Shown here: positions 22,881 through 34,915 of the stretch, one piece after another | Numbering within the stretch: position 1 is the stretch's first letter | Layout: each line of letters begins with the position of its first letter | DNA from: Phyto melanocephala | Lineage: Eukaryota; Arthropoda; Insecta; Diptera; Rhinophoridae | Direction of reading: 5' to 3' | Assembly: GCA_941918925.1 (NCBI GenBank) | Contig: OW799237.1 | Span: forward strand, 91,981,015 to 92,045,014 | Length of the DNA stretch: 64,000 nt | The notes under the pieces: model-generated | What the model was told of the DNA's origin: nothing | The model's input: the letters and a program-made list of their open reading frames with translations, nothing else | The model's database searches: none | Position numbers and translations under genes: made by a program

Positions 22881-23580
22881 TTATTGATTTTCTAAAGGAC
22901 CAACATATTGACCATTTTGATTGGCTACCCGTTGATTCTCTAGTTTCTTGGCAAATTCTGGATCACTTTTGGCACGCTGTTCTAGGCGTTCTTGCTGCAA
23001 TTTGATGCCGGCATAGATTTGATCTAAGCCCTTTTGGATTTCATCGGGTATAGCGGGTGGTGTGGGTATATGATCTCCCGTGGCCCGGAAACCATGTTCA
23101 TCGGCTGTATACTGAACATTAATGGTGTCGCCTTCGGGCGATTGGTACGAATATTGACCATGTTGTACTAATACTCCGTTGGGGTTGATGTCGGAGAAAT
23201 CCTTTAAGAATCCCGTCTCTTCGTGTATGATATTGTTGCCAGTTTCGTATTCTGTCTTATAACTGCCATCTTCACTTTGTTCTTTATTGTATTTTAAAAT
23301 GGGAATCCAAGTAGACGTTTCACGTCTTAACTGATGATCGAGCTTTTCGTCATTCGGTATATTGTTAACGTTATTGGGACGATGTTGAGGCTTCGGTTTA
23401 GCCGCAACAGTTACAAATATCGCACATACACACACAATAAATAACTGCGAGGATTTAGTCAAAGAAATAAAAAGGTAAAAATTACAAAAAAAAAAAAAGA
23501 AAAACGTTATTAAAATTGTAAAACCCGTTTTAAACACTTAAATTTTGTGTAATTAAAATTTTACTTACAAACACTTTCAT
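22881..23580 (-). CDS. Cpr49Ah: RR-1 cuticular protein, two exons, 191 aa (Cpr49Ah-like)
   Basis: Exon 1 is only 12 nt (23569-23580, MKVF) before GTAAGT. Exon 2 is 22881-23444 after TCCTCGCAG. The phase-0 join rebuilds a proper signal peptide, MKVFLFIVCVCAIFVTVAA, which the uninterrupted frame upstream would not give. A tiny first exon within the signal peptide is usual for insect cuticle genes. The Rebers-Riddiford (chitin_bind_4) core spans about residues 100-133: GQYSYQSPEG, QYTADEHGFRATGDHIPTPP, with the aromatic residues and GF expected of RR-1, the class of soft cuticle. The C-terminal tail is charged and helical (LQQERLEQRAKSDPEFAKKL). Length and position beside AFG1L fit Drosophila Cpr49Ah; the symbol is inferred from memory of synteny. 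Confidence 0.93.
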
Positions 23581-23813
23581 TTTATTTAATTTTTTTCTTC
23601 TTCTTCTAGTAATTTATTTAGTAAAAAAGTAATTATTTTTGCCTTTTAGGATTTCCTTTTATTATTATATTCTTAAATATTCTAACAAAATTATTTCAAT
23701 TCACTTTTAATAAAATATCCAATTTAGTTGAGTTTTGTTTTGTGTTTAAGCGTTTTTGGCGGAGTGAAAGCAAAATTTAAAAAAAGACTGTTCAACAATG
23801 AGCCCTATTTAAG

Positions 23814-23822
23814 CTATTTATA
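23814..23822 (-). promoter_or_regulatory. TATA box of the Cpr49Ah-like gene
   Basis: The minus strand reads TATAAATAG, 234 bp upstream of the start codon. An initiator-like TCATTG lies about 23 bp downstream (about 23796-23801), slightly close for a standard pair, so the exact start site is uncertain. Confidence 0.65.
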
Positions 23823-23829
23823 CTGTTAT

Positions 23830-25289
23830 GACTGCGCCTCCTTCAAGCCATCTAATAAATGAACAACTTAAGTGAGCCAACAAACAACCATCGCAGTCAC
23901 ACAATCGCAAACTTATAGATACAAGATGCCTCTTAACTCGCCACACATACAAACATACATACATACATTTAAAAATGTATGCAAGTAACAAGCCACTACT
24001 ACCACAAGCATGTGGTTGTTGTTTGCTTATTTGTTGAAGTCAATTTTTAAGGTGACCACAAGTTATTTTCCCACGAGACTTTGAAAAGTGTCTGGTGTCT
24101 ATGCACTTGGCTACATTCAAATATATTGTATTGTTGTTGTGGCAATTTGAGTTGTTTGCAGAATGTTTTTTATAATTAATAGAGGTTCACATAATTGTTT
24201 TAGAAAACAATTTAAAGCAGAGAAATATTTGAGACAAATGCCTTTAATAAGTCACTGAGATAATGCGGCGACTTGAATGGCGAATGGTCAGCAATTTGAA
24301 TTTCATATTAACCTCGAAATGCTACAAGATTTCCTTTCTACTTTAATGTTAACGTTATTTAAGACTTATTTAAATTAAAAAAGTGAAATCCATACTATGG
24401 TATTATTGCATTTCGGGTATACATATATAGAGGTTTTACGAATGCCTCTGGCTGCATGGATTGATTTAAACAAAAAGCGAACTTGAATCTTATCTGGTAT
24501 TATGGTAACCAGTATCCCCAAGCAATTGTATTTGCGAATGAAGTTAAAACCCAAATCGTAGGTAAAGGGGACCGGTACTTAAATGGTTAATGCTTGTGCA
24601 AGTTGCGGAACTTGGCCAATTATTAACGTGGTTGTTTGGCATCAATCGATAAGTAAGGCTGCGGGTTAATTTATATTTCTTAGGTTCTGTTGCTTATTAA
24701 CAGCACACCCTGCAACAAGGGATTAGATAGCCCAAGCTGTCATGCTTGTGCATTATCTGGGACAATCATGTGAGAAAATATTTTACTTTTGTTCTCTAAT
24801 GCCTTCGGTTGTTTGGCCATTTTCGACTGTTTAGACAAACCGTTTAATGATTTACTTAAAGTTTGTAAAATACAGATCATGTCATATAGTACTGTGGACT
24901 TATATTTAAATAAAATAAACTTAATTAAGTCTAATTTATACGTCGACTTCCACACTGCATTGAACGCAAAATGGCATTCTAAAGCTTTGTTAATTCGCGC
25001 ACAGATATTGGCTTATGTGGAATTAACTATCAGAGATGTTGAGTTCATTCATAGGGTCTTCCAATAGGGAAGTTTTAGATTTGCATCTGTCAAATTGGCT
25101 GAGATTTACTCAGATTGTTTTTTGCAACATCACCATGGATGGATATAACGTTCAACAATATGATAAAATTGTGCTGCCAAAATGATTGTTTTGTTTGGGC
25201 AATTTTGCGGGCAATGTTTTATCAAAAAATCATATTAAGCGATAAGAAACATTTATTGAAAAATATATACCAATCTATATAAGATCCAA
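23830..25289. other. Intergenic stretch upstream of the Cpr49Ah-like gene
   Basis: No gene supported. Short CATA repeats lie at about 23950-23970. The two overlapping open frames at 24740-25067 lie on opposite strands and have no recognisable motif. Cuticle-gene enhancers could lie here, but nothing specific is visible. Confidence 0.45.
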
Positions 25290-25695
25290 GAGCGTTTCTT
25301 TCTTTTGGCCTGAATTGGATAATATGGACTCAAAAGACAACAGAACAACGCTAGGTAATACATAGCGATTGAATATTCTGCACGAGCGATTTGAGGGCAT
25401 TAGCATTTCACGTATTAGTTATTTGAACTGACTACCGAGATCGTACAATTAAATCCACCGTCATCATACAATTTTATCCCAATAGAGTTTTTTCTGTGAG
25501 ATTTTTTAGGCCGTTAAGGCAAACAAAGCATAGGTCAAATTCAGCCTAATTTTTTGTGTCAAAGTAAAAGAAAATTGGATATTTCGGATGCGCTTTAACC
25601 TGTGTGGTCACCATACATAATGCTATCAATAGGCCTTTCAAATGAATTAAAACATTTTATGATATCCCACTTTGTTTTATATTAATTTTAAGATA
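25290..25695 (+). pseudogene. Decayed mariner transposase, C-terminal third
   Basis: Plus-strand frames give ELDNMDSKDNRTTLGNT, LHERFEGISISRISYLN and LPRSYN, parallel to the mariner blocks DMWFQQDGAT.HT, L...F...ISR..D..WPPRSCDLTP, then VKVKENWIFRMRFNLCGHHT, parallel to V.ENW..R...C...GGH. Stops and frameshifts occur throughout. No ends were identified. Confidence 0.6.
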
Positions 25696-26791
25696 GGAAG
25701 CTCATAGTTAAGGACCCTTTAGATAATGGCTACTTATGATGAATTTCTGTTTGAAGTTGGACTTCATTTTTATCGGTAATTTTGTTAGTATGTTTATGTA
25801 CAATGTATAGCAAATAAATATTTATTCTAGAACATGTGGTTCTTTCGATGGTAATACCTAATCTGGCAACCTTAATATATCATTGATCATTAATTTTGGC
25901 GGATTTTCACGAGAGCTATTAAAGATTGTTGCCGGTGTACTCAAATATATATGGGTGTATTTATGTTTGCACACACATACATATGTACGAATGCGACACA
26001 CATTAAAGTTTCAGTCACACAGTTGTTCATCTGTCTTTTTGTCTTGCAGTGACATACATTCAAATAGTTAAACATTTACAAAGATAACGTTAATAAAAAA
26101 GTTGTCGGCTGAAATAAGTAGCTTTAAAAAAGTTGGGAAAAAGCGAAAAATTATTTTGCTTTTTAAATTGGAAATGCATTTAATGTGTGTTTGTTTGTAT
26201 TTTTATGTTTTCGGGTGACCTATACATTTTTTGAAAATTTAATTAGGTCTATTTGAATTTAAGTCAGCGATATATTTCTGTATTTTTTTGTTTACTAATA
26301 ATAGTTGCATCGATATTTCTTTAAGAGCAAAACAACATTTGCTCTCTTTTAAGATAGATGTATAGAAAGTACTGGCAAACTAGTGGTGTTTGATTGATTT
26401 TTACAATATTATTGATCATATACAATAATTTTTGTGTAAAGAAGACATTTTAAAACAAATTTTGTATATTATTTTTTTTATTTATAAAATCTTGTTTTAC
26501 AACCTATAATTCAGTTTTCATATACATTAAGTTTTCAATAAATATTGCATTGAAAGTTTTAGTAAAAAATTATTTAAAAATTTTATATTTTAACTAATGT
26601 ACTTTGTTATGGGTAGGACAGTGGGGCGTTATGATATAGTACATGCATCATAGTATATAGTAGATGCATTAAGATCTAGAATATAACAAAAAATAAATCT
26701 GGAATTACTTTTGAATATGACTTTCGTCAAATAAAAGTGCAATACTATTTGTAATGTATACATACATATGGCATATGCCAAGGAATACATT
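25696..26791. other. Intergenic stretch, nothing recognised
   Basis: AT-rich, with low-complexity tracts around 26450-26600 and no supported gene. It ends with ATT, the left target duplication of the next element. Confidence 0.45.
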
Positions 26792-27177
26792 GGGCCAATT
26801 CAAAGTAGACTCTCATATTGTACTATGTCATATAATTCATATTAATATGACTAGTGACTTTGAACACCTTTTGTTAACAAATTATGTATTTAATACAAGA
26901 AAGAAGACAAACAGATGACGCTGTTAAAAATTGTATGTACATGGGAAAGAAGAAAATAGAAAATATTTTCTCTGAGAAGTGAGAAGCGAAGAAATTCTCT
27001 CTGAGAGACAGTATGGTTAAACGTATAACATAAACAATTTCTTATACATAGGAAACAAATGTGTAAAGTCATATTATTTTTTTTTGTATGGAAATTACTA
27101 ACAAAAAGTTTATGCATGCATAAAATAATATGAAATAGTACAAATATGACTGATATGCAACCACTTTGAATTGGCCC
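26792..27177. mobile_element. GGGCC-ended MITE, 386 bp, 3-bp target duplication
   Basis: The ends read inwards GGGCCAATTCAAAGTAG and GGGCCAATTCAAAGTGG, flanked by ATT on both sides (26789-26791 and 27178-27180). Inverted similarity continues further in through TTGTACTAT(G/T)TCATAT. The minus-strand open frame at 26890-27249 crosses the right boundary and is not a gene. Confidence 0.78.
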
Positions 27178-27706
27178 ATTATGTCCCGTGCCAAAGAAAT
27201 AAGTTTTAATCCGGAATATTAAGCAAACTAACAAATTGGAGACATACAATATGCACCTTGGTAACCAACATTAGAAGACAGGCCTATATATATTGATTTT
27301 TTTCTTATCAGACGCCAGAATCACAACAATGTCCGGTGTAATGCCCTTAATATTTTCTAGTGTTTGGTTTGAAATCGTTTAAACGTAAAACTTTTATTTG
27401 CTTTGACCAGTAAATTATCTGTAACCAATACTTGCTATACAATTTAAAAAAAAAATCTCTAAATGTCGCGCATCATTGTAAATTATGCCGTTATTTAGTT
27501 GGCAAAATGAATAAATACAAATTTAAAAGATATTTAAACTGAACAAAACTGGTTTTAACAAATACACTCACAATAACATAAGTACATAAATACACATAAG
27601 TACTTAATGCAGAAGACATACAAACACATACGTACATATACAATTATGTATATATGCAGTTAATAGATACTTTTCATTATACAGTAAAATCTAGATAAAA
27701 TTACTT
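27178..27706. other. Intergenic stretch, nothing recognised
   Basis: AT-rich with short ACATA repeats (27560-27650). The 5' limit of the retrotransposon that follows was not found, so part of this may belong to it. Confidence 0.4.
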
Positions 27707-28281
27707 GTGAAAAATATATTTTTTTTTGCATTAACAAATTATACGTATGCTTCGTTAGTGTGGTGGACATTCTTAGAGAAGAAGGTGAATATAAAACCTC
27801 TTCAAAAGATTCAGAGACAGTGCTGCATTAGTATTTGCGGCGCCATAAGGACCACATCGACAATGGCCATTGAGAATATATTATCTATTTGGCCAATTGA
27901 GATACAGGTAAAATATGAAGCGACCTTAGCAGCCACAAGATTAATGGCAATAGATGAGTGGCTTATAAGAGAACATAAGACCAGATACCAAAGAATAAAG
28001 GCAGGGGCACAATGAATCCGTCGTCCGTCAAACTTCAACTTTTTCAACTGACATCAACGTATTGACGGAGAGGGGTTGGCACAATCAGTACTTTGTGTTG
28101 ACGGATCATAAGTCAAGTTAAATTGTTGACTGCTGCGACAAATCAAAAACAAACAGCGCCGGCTGAAGGCCGATAATATTTGTATAATTTTTTTTTTACT
28201 TATCTTCACAATAAAAAAAATTAATAAAACAAAAAATATTTTTTTAAGAAAATGTCAATTTTGCTTTAAATTCATACAATC

Positions 28282-29025
28282 CAAGGCATATCCATAAGGT
28301 ACTCGTATCCAATCAGCTGACTGTTTTTTTTTATGTACATTTTATAAGCGTTACCAAGGCATATTCATACAGGTATATGCAACGGCGAATTGATACAACA
28401 AAGCAAATTTTTAGGGGATTTTTTCTTTCAAGGCCAGTTTGTATAACAAGGATGGAAAAGTTGTTTTTATATGTTTAATTCAATAAAATTTTATTAAAAA
28501 AAGGATATGTGCTTGTGAAGCACATTATAAATGGTGCAAGAACAACAAATATACATAAATTTGGTAAATTTATTATCATAAAAAGCACAATTAAGTTAAA
28601 TGTTTAATTCGGAATCCAAAATCTAATTTTCCATTCCTTCATTAATAAATAGAATAAAGGAGAATTCAACAAATTTAGACATTGTGTTTCCCCATCATCA
28701 TGTGCTGATAATTTCACCTGTATGAATTCGCTTTGAACGTTGCTAACTTTTTTTAAAAGTCATGCCTGCAGTTGTCAAACTTAATTTTTTTAATTTAATT
28801 ATACAACAAATAATTCGCAATTTCATTTGGTTTAAAACATTTTAAAAAATACAAAATCGTGAATAAAAAGTTTTCGCTTTAAAGTTTTTTAAAAGTTAAT
28901 CAAATTTAAGAAGAAAATAAAAAAAATTGTTTGACAAATGCCGGCATATATACAAAAACAAAATACATGTATTTTTTATTGTTGTGTTTGTTGCCGCGAT
29001 GCATATACCTTATGGATATGCCTTG
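28282..29025. mobile_element. CAAGGC-family element, 744 bp, 8-bp target duplication
   Basis: The ends are CAAGGCATATCCATAAGGTA and its perfect inverted copy TACCTTATGGATATGCCTTG, flanked by ATACAATC (28274-28281 and 29026-29033). It lies inside the 49-bp-TIR transposon and itself holds a further family member (28355-28735). It has no transposase. Confidence 0.92.
28355..28735. mobile_element. CAAGGC/CAAAGC-family element nested inside its relative
   Basis: Left end CAAGGCATATTCATACAGGT; right end, read inwards, CAAAGCGAATTCATACAGGT. The flanks AGCGTTAC and AACGTTGC are an imperfect 8-bp duplication (6 of 8). Older than its host by the look of the flank divergence, or inserted with errors; the family match makes the call more likely. 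Confidence 0.6.
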
Positions 29026-30015
29026 ATACAATCTATATATAAAAAAATAGTTTTGAATCAAAAACAACTGTATGCTTCTGTGGCGGCTCATGCATCACAA
29101 AAAAGTACGGCGGCTGCTGTAAAGCCGGTTGACTTCGCTTTTTGCGCACAACCATATGGTAGTTGTCAAAGTACTCGACGTACGCCAAAAGTTAAAAGTT
29201 GGTCAACTTTTGTACTTTGCGTTGACGGAGACGTACTGAATGTGACAACACTCATAAGAAAACATGTATTTTAACTAAGTTGTCAGTTGAAAAAGTTGAA
29301 GTTTGACGGACGACGGATTCATTGTGCCCCAGCCTTAACGGATATCTTACCGATGGGAAATATTACGGAATTAACATGTGATAAAATCCCGATGAGATAT
29401 GAAAATACTAACTGCATCACCACAATACCGGAAGAGGGAGAATGGAATGAGATAATTAGGATGGGAAACACCCATGGAATCGATCTTTATACAGATGGTT
29501 CAAAGATTGGTGACCAAACTGGAATGGGCTTATACGACATAAGCCGAAATAGAAGCAAATGCTTCCGTCTACTAGATCACAACACTATTTTTCAGGCTGA
29601 GATCATGGCGATTACGGAAGGAATTAAATGGATAAAGGTAACGAATAGCGAAACCCCGATTCGTATCTTTACGGATAGCCAATCAGTGATTAAGACATTG
29701 AGAAAGGAGAAAGTTGAATCCCGGAACGTTTTGCAATGCAAGAATGAGATAAACTCATATGCAAATTGTGAACATCTGGAGATAATATGGATACCAAGCC
29801 ATCACGGGCTGATCGAAAACGAGAAAGCCGACAAATTATCCAAAATGGGAGCTCTTCTGAGTACTATAACTTTGGAGAAAGCAAAACCTCTTAAACGATT
29901 TAATGTATAGTAATAAGTTTATCAAAATTTTTTTTCTAAATATAGCATCAATTGAAGTTACAATCGAAAAATATGTATGAAAAATATAAATACAAAATAG
30001 CATATTTGTCAACTA

Positions 30016-30699
30016 CAGTGCAACCTCGCTCGACGCAACAATAGAAATTTTGGCCGCTGCGAAAACTGAGGTTGTTGCGATAGCCGAGTCTCAATTTTTT
30101 AAGGCGCAAATTCTCTTTTATGGTTTAATATGGCTTCATAAGCCACTTGTACAAATTCTTTTCCATTTTTGGATATTCACAAGCTCTTATTGTAACACGC
30201 TTGCCTGGTCCAAACGCAAAATTTGCAACGAATTTTTGTAATGCAGCATCATTTTTTTTAATTCTGGATATTGTTTATTTGTGCACTTTATATTCATCGC
30301 AAATCACTTTTTCGGATATGCCCCTTTCAAGCTTATTACGAATATCACTTTTTTGTTTAATTGAAAGTTTTACAAATTTTGTAATCACCGGTATTTTATT
30401 CAATGTATGTAAATAGAACAACCTTTCACAAAAAGAGATTCTTTCAACTGAGTTCATATCTACAGAAAAACAAGTGCAACACGCATATTTCAGTGTTCTT
30501 GGAATAGCGGTAAATCTTAAGCTAAAAAATCAAAATAAAAAATATGTAAATAAAATTGACGAATTGATAATTTTGGGAGAAAAGTTGCGATAACTGAGGT
30601 TTTGTTTTTAAAGTTTAACGCAACAATGCAAACAATGTACGAGTTGCAATAATCGAGGAGTTCCGTTTATCGAGGGTTACGTTAAGCGAGGTGCCATTG
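30016..30699 (-). mobile_element. pogo-like DNA transposon, decayed, 684 bp
   Basis: The ends are CAGTGCAACCTCGCTCGACG and, inwards from the right, CAATGGCACCTCGCTTAACG, flanked by TA (30014-30015 and 30700-30701), as in the Tc1/mariner/pogo group. The minus strand encodes a CENP-B-type helix-turn-helix: KLSIKQKSDIRNKLERG, then a stop, TISRIKKNDAALQKFV, and a second part with ALYKWL-like NLYKWLM (about 30110-30457). The catalytic DDE domain is absent, so this is a deletion derivative with a broken DNA-binding domain. Confidence 0.8.
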
Positions 30700-31190
30700 T
30701 ATTTTATTTTATAATTAAAAAAGTTCACCTTTTTTAATAGAGAACTTTTTAATTATTTTCTATATAGGAAGGAAATTCTAAAACTCTTAGACAGAATTAA
30801 TTTTTATTTATTGATTATTTCTTTGTAGTACTTATAAACATTTGGCTAAAAAAAATTATAATTTAATAATTTGCTATTTGGTTTTCCAGTGAGAAAAAAA
30901 TATTAGTGACATATGGCAACACCAGCGTGAGAAATGTCTTTCGTAAAAAACATTGCTGCATTGAACACTTTATTGGACTTTATGCAAAAAATGTGTACCG
31001 AGATGATTATTGCTGTTGTATCGGCCAGTGTCATTAAAGATCGTGATATATCAATTCGTTGCAGTTGTGTAGAGTTGGGATTATATTATTCGATAAACTA
31101 GAAAGTACCGTACGATGATTACTGACTTTATTCAAAATGGAACGCATTCATTTGTCGTCACAAATAAATATTTTATACACTTTGCAAATT
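30700..31190. other. Intergenic stretch, nothing recognised
   Basis: AT-rich at first, more mixed after 30900. No supported gene or repeat end. Confidence 0.4.
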
Positions 31191-32900
31191 TTCTGTGCTT
31201 TTTTTTTCGTTTTTAAAAACCAAAACGGTCTTAGACAAAGCAGCAGACCACTACAATCTCGAGTTCCTTTTCAAACCCCTTTGCTTAGTGATTTTGAGGT
31301 CCTTGGTTGGCTTCCCTTATTTCACTGAGTCTTGCGCCACAACCGGCGTTTACTCGATACTAGAAAACGATCTTATACTGTCGACTACTAATTCTCGACA
31401 ATCCCCATGGCACAGCCTTTTATAATCACCAGCATCTTTTTAAGTCTAGTGATTGTCGGCAATTCTCATAACACAGTATTGATAGCTGTCTCATTATCTT
31501 CCAATGACATTAAGTACACAAATATCATCATTTTGAACATGCTTCTTCCTTAGAAGATAGCTCAAGATTCCATGGCACTCTTATTAAACACACTCAAGCA
31601 CTAAAGAGGAGTCCTCAGTTATACGCCGCACACGTTTTATTATTGACTAGTTATCAAGTGCAATGAGAATTCTCTACCTCCGTATTATATATTGCAACAG
31701 GTGATTCAACGCGTGTAGTAAACCAAAAATTTCTGCTAATAGACGGAAACGTCCTTCTCGAATTCAAGGTAGAGGATAAGTTTAACCCAAGTAAGTATAC
31801 ACCAGCACCTGAAATACCATAAAGGACTCATCTATACTCATTGTACATTAATGCATCCGATACTATTTAGTCTGCGATGTAGTTTTTTTACCACCTTCAG
31901 TCGAATCATGCTCTGATCTCTATGTTGCAGCCGTTTTCCGTCTGATGGCAGCAATTCTAAATCCATTGCTTAAGTTGATGTGGCACGTATTGTACAACAT
32001 ATACCTATGCAAGCAAACTTTTGAACCCCATTCAACTTCAGCCTAGTTATCGTCTGACATGTCTTCTGCCATTAGACAACAGATGTCTAAGTGATCGTTA
32101 GTTTCACCATCACCGTATAAATCCAGTATACAGCCTTAAAAAAATTACTAACCCTTGACCGCAAACCCGTTTACACTGATGCAAAATCCTCTTTGCCTTC
32201 TATATCCTTGTTACAACATTTCGTATTAACCCCAGATATTTTATATTCCTGAACACTATAATTAATGTTGAAAAAGCATTAAGGAGTCAATTTCTATACA
32301 CTTGCATCTTCGCTTTTATGATCAGTTCACAATAGCTATTCTAGGTTACCCATAGTGCCTGGCCCATGCAACCTTAAATGATCTCCATATACTTACCACC
32401 AATCATAAGTGTACCCTATTACAGTTATGTTCCACAACGGGCTGATAAGACCCCGTCTTTTGGACAAACCTTGACCACCCTTCTCCGAATTCTGGTTTAT
32501 TCATTCCTGAGCTTCACTGATCTAGATCTCGCTCATCAAGAACATATTCCAGTCTGGCAAAAGCGCCCTCTATGTGAAGAAAGTGAGAATGCCATTCGTG
32601 CAGGGCAGTTTCAGCAGATTCTTTAGCCCTTTAAGCCTGCTGACATCCACTCAATGGCCTATTTATCGGCGTATACTCCTTCAAAAAATCCATCAATACC
32701 ATCGCCTTCAACAGAAAATATATGAGACTGCTTGGCTCGAAAGATCTAGCCTCCTTAAAGTCCCTCTGCAACACTTTGTAGAGGAAAATCACCTTAGTTT
32801 CCATGTCACTGTATCAACCCTGTCAAAAGATATAAAAGATAAAGCCACAAATATTTTTTAAATCATTACAAGTCGAATACCCCACTAGAATGCAGAAAAT
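31191..32900. other. Gene-like but broken island of balanced base composition
   Basis: For about 1.7 kb the sequence is clearly less AT-rich than the neighbourhood and has codon-like texture, yet every frame is stopped within about 100 codons. Plus-strand fragments include IITSIFLSLVIVGNS (about 31415-31460, hydrophobic), SDLYVAAVFRLMAAILNPLL (about 31918-31977), and LARSS-like WLERSSLLKVPLQHFVEEN (about 32730-32790). I recognise no family with confidence. A decayed processed pseudogene or an old transposon body would both explain it. Confidence 0.35.
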
Positions 32901-34915
32901 ATTCCATCCATTCTAGGCGCCCTAAATAGAGCAAAAGATCCAAACGGTCAAAAAAGTTCATATATTATAATATAAAACTAAAAGAGCAATTTAAAGAAAT
33001 CATCAAAAATTGTTTGACAATGAGATAAAGGAAACATTTCAACTTTCTTCTTTTAGAGATTGATTTTAATTTCAACTTTTTATTTGGAAGCAATCAATAT
33101 TGCCAATTGAGTGGTATGTGATTTTATCGAGGTCTTACTGTTTTGCTGTAAAACACGTATACAACAATAGTTTATTGAGAAAATACCATTAAAAGTTAAA
33201 CTAAATTAATGTGCTTTCATTAAAGACTTTGAGCATAAAAAAGTGATGATGATTTTGAATTGCATTGTCTGCAACAGTTGCAGCAACAGAGCAGCTTCTA
33301 ATTTAACATTCAGTCAATCAAAAACCATCGTTAACGTCTCGAATACAATGAAAATAAAAAAATCATTGATTTTGTTGTTTTTTGTTTGTTTGTTTTTTGG
33401 TTTATTTTCAATTTACCAACCACAATAATGGGTTGAAACAATTTTATTTATGCTCGTAACGAAAAAAGGTAAAATTTAAATAAATTTGAGTTAAAATTTG
33501 TTGTTGTTGTTGGTTTGTTTTGTAATAAAATACTTGGCAGTGGGAGGATGCAGTATGTACCAATTTGTTTGTTAATTAATTGATTTGTTTTTTATAATTT
33601 GTTTAATTTTTACATAAATTTTAAGTTTATTACGCGTGTAATTGTTAAGTCTTTTAAGTGAAATTAATTAGAATTGATGGTGTTTATTGTAAATTATTTT
33701 TTTTGTATTTAATAATTTGCAGTAACAAATATCTTTTTTTTTTATTTAAAATTTATAATTATTATGACGTTTGTATGATATGATGGTGGGTATTTATTTA
33801 TATTTATTTTTGTGTGTGGTTTATTTGAATTACCACAACAACAAAACAAATTAAGTTAAAAGGTTAAATTAAAATTTCTTAATAAAATCGAAATTGCGAA
33901 AAGAAACCAACAATTTGTTTATAAAAATAACATTTGAAAACATAAATGAGGAAAAAACAAATTTAATTTATATTTCCTTAGTTTGTTTCTTTTTTTTTTC
34001 TTCATTTTGTTTGTTGTTATATGGGTGTTGTTATTGTTGTATCTATCTTCCACTTTGACTGCTTGCATTTACAAGTAAATACAAACGTTTTTCCATATTA
34101 AGAAATCACAATTGACTTAGTCAGTCGTCAGTGACTATGAGCGACGATTTTTTTCTTGTTGCCTTTTAACTATTTTTATCTAATTTATTTGTGTGTGTGT
34201 GATATTTTTTTTCTTAAACTTTAACAATAAACAATATCCGAAAAAAAGTTGAATAACCGCTTAGCCGGTAGATTTTAAAAAGTCTGTCGCTGTAAAAAGC
34301 AAATTTTTTTTCCATTTTGGCATCGTTTTTCGTTAGTCACAATTAATTGTTTGTTTAGTTGCTAGTATTGGGTCTGGTCTGGCAATACTGATACATTTTG
34401 GTTTGTATGTGTGTGTCTGCTTGCCTAGGCTCAATGGCTGCATAAAATATAGTTTTTGCAACTAAAGTTTTTCTGAAATTAAAAAAACCAGTTTTTTGAC
34501 TCTAAAACAGTTATTTTCGACTGTTTTGTTTTTTATTTTTGGGGCAGCATCTTCCGCACCCACAACGAAGTTTAGATGATGTTTAATTGTTTAACTCTAA
34601 AAAGTAAGCCAAATATTTGTGACATTTTTAGTGATTTAAATTAATGTCTATTGGGTGTAGTAAATAAATTTATTTAATAATTTCATTTCAATATAGAATT
34701 AAGTTTTTAATTAATAGTAAGAATGCAATATAAGGAATTTTCTAGGAATTAAAAAAAAAAAAAATCTTTTATGAAAAAGTAATTTATAAAAAAAAATTAA
34801 TAATGAAATTGTTGGAAATTATAACAAATTTGCTTTAAATGAAGAATTTGTCAAAAATGAATGAAAATACTTGATAAATGTTTTCTGTAAAAGAAATCAA
34901 TAATATCTGTATATA
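32901..34915. other. Long AT-rich intergenic stretch
   Basis: Rich in T and TTG/TTTG runs (33480-34050). No exon pair, repeat end or RNA gene could be supported. The short open frame at 33243-33428 is low-complexity. Confidence 0.5.

Larger units (their letters stand above)
28005..29329. mobile_element. DNA transposon with 49-bp perfect inverted repeats, 1325 bp
   Basis: Both ends begin GGGCACAATGAATCCGTCGT and stay identical for 49 bp. They are flanked by CAG (28002-28004 and 29330-29332), and excision with one CAG restores the host retrotransposon frame, which fixes the boundaries. The GGG ends and 3-bp duplication recall PIF/Harbinger, although that group usually duplicates TWA. There is no transposase; most of the interior is another insertion (28282-29025). 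The small open frame at 28927-29274 crosses boundaries and is not coding. Confidence 0.9.
27707..29910 (+). pseudogene. Non-LTR retrotransposon, RT tail and RNase H, split by a DNA transposon
   Basis: Two pieces, 27707-28004 and 29333-29910, make one open frame once the insertion 28005-29329 and one CAG copy are removed (GCA|GCC TTA). The first piece has ALVWW-like YASLVWWTFLEKK, KIQRQCCISICGAIRTTS and IEIQVKYEATLAATRL, the linker after the reverse transcriptase. The second is an RNase H domain: LYTDGSKIGDQTGMGLY, FQAEIMAITEGIKWI, RIFTDSQSVIKTL and WIPSHHGLIENEKADKLS, keeping the D-E-D-D acid residues. It resembles RNase H-bearing elements of the R1/I/LOA type. The reverse transcriptase itself is not in view and the frame ends at 29910, so this is a 5'-truncated copy that was still open when interrupted. 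Confidence 0.85.

Noticed and set aside
22881..23537. Single-exon start at 23537 for the first cuticle gene
   Set aside because: The resulting N-terminus is a low-complexity Phe run; the spliced MKVF exon gives a standard signal peptide and uses a good donor and acceptor.
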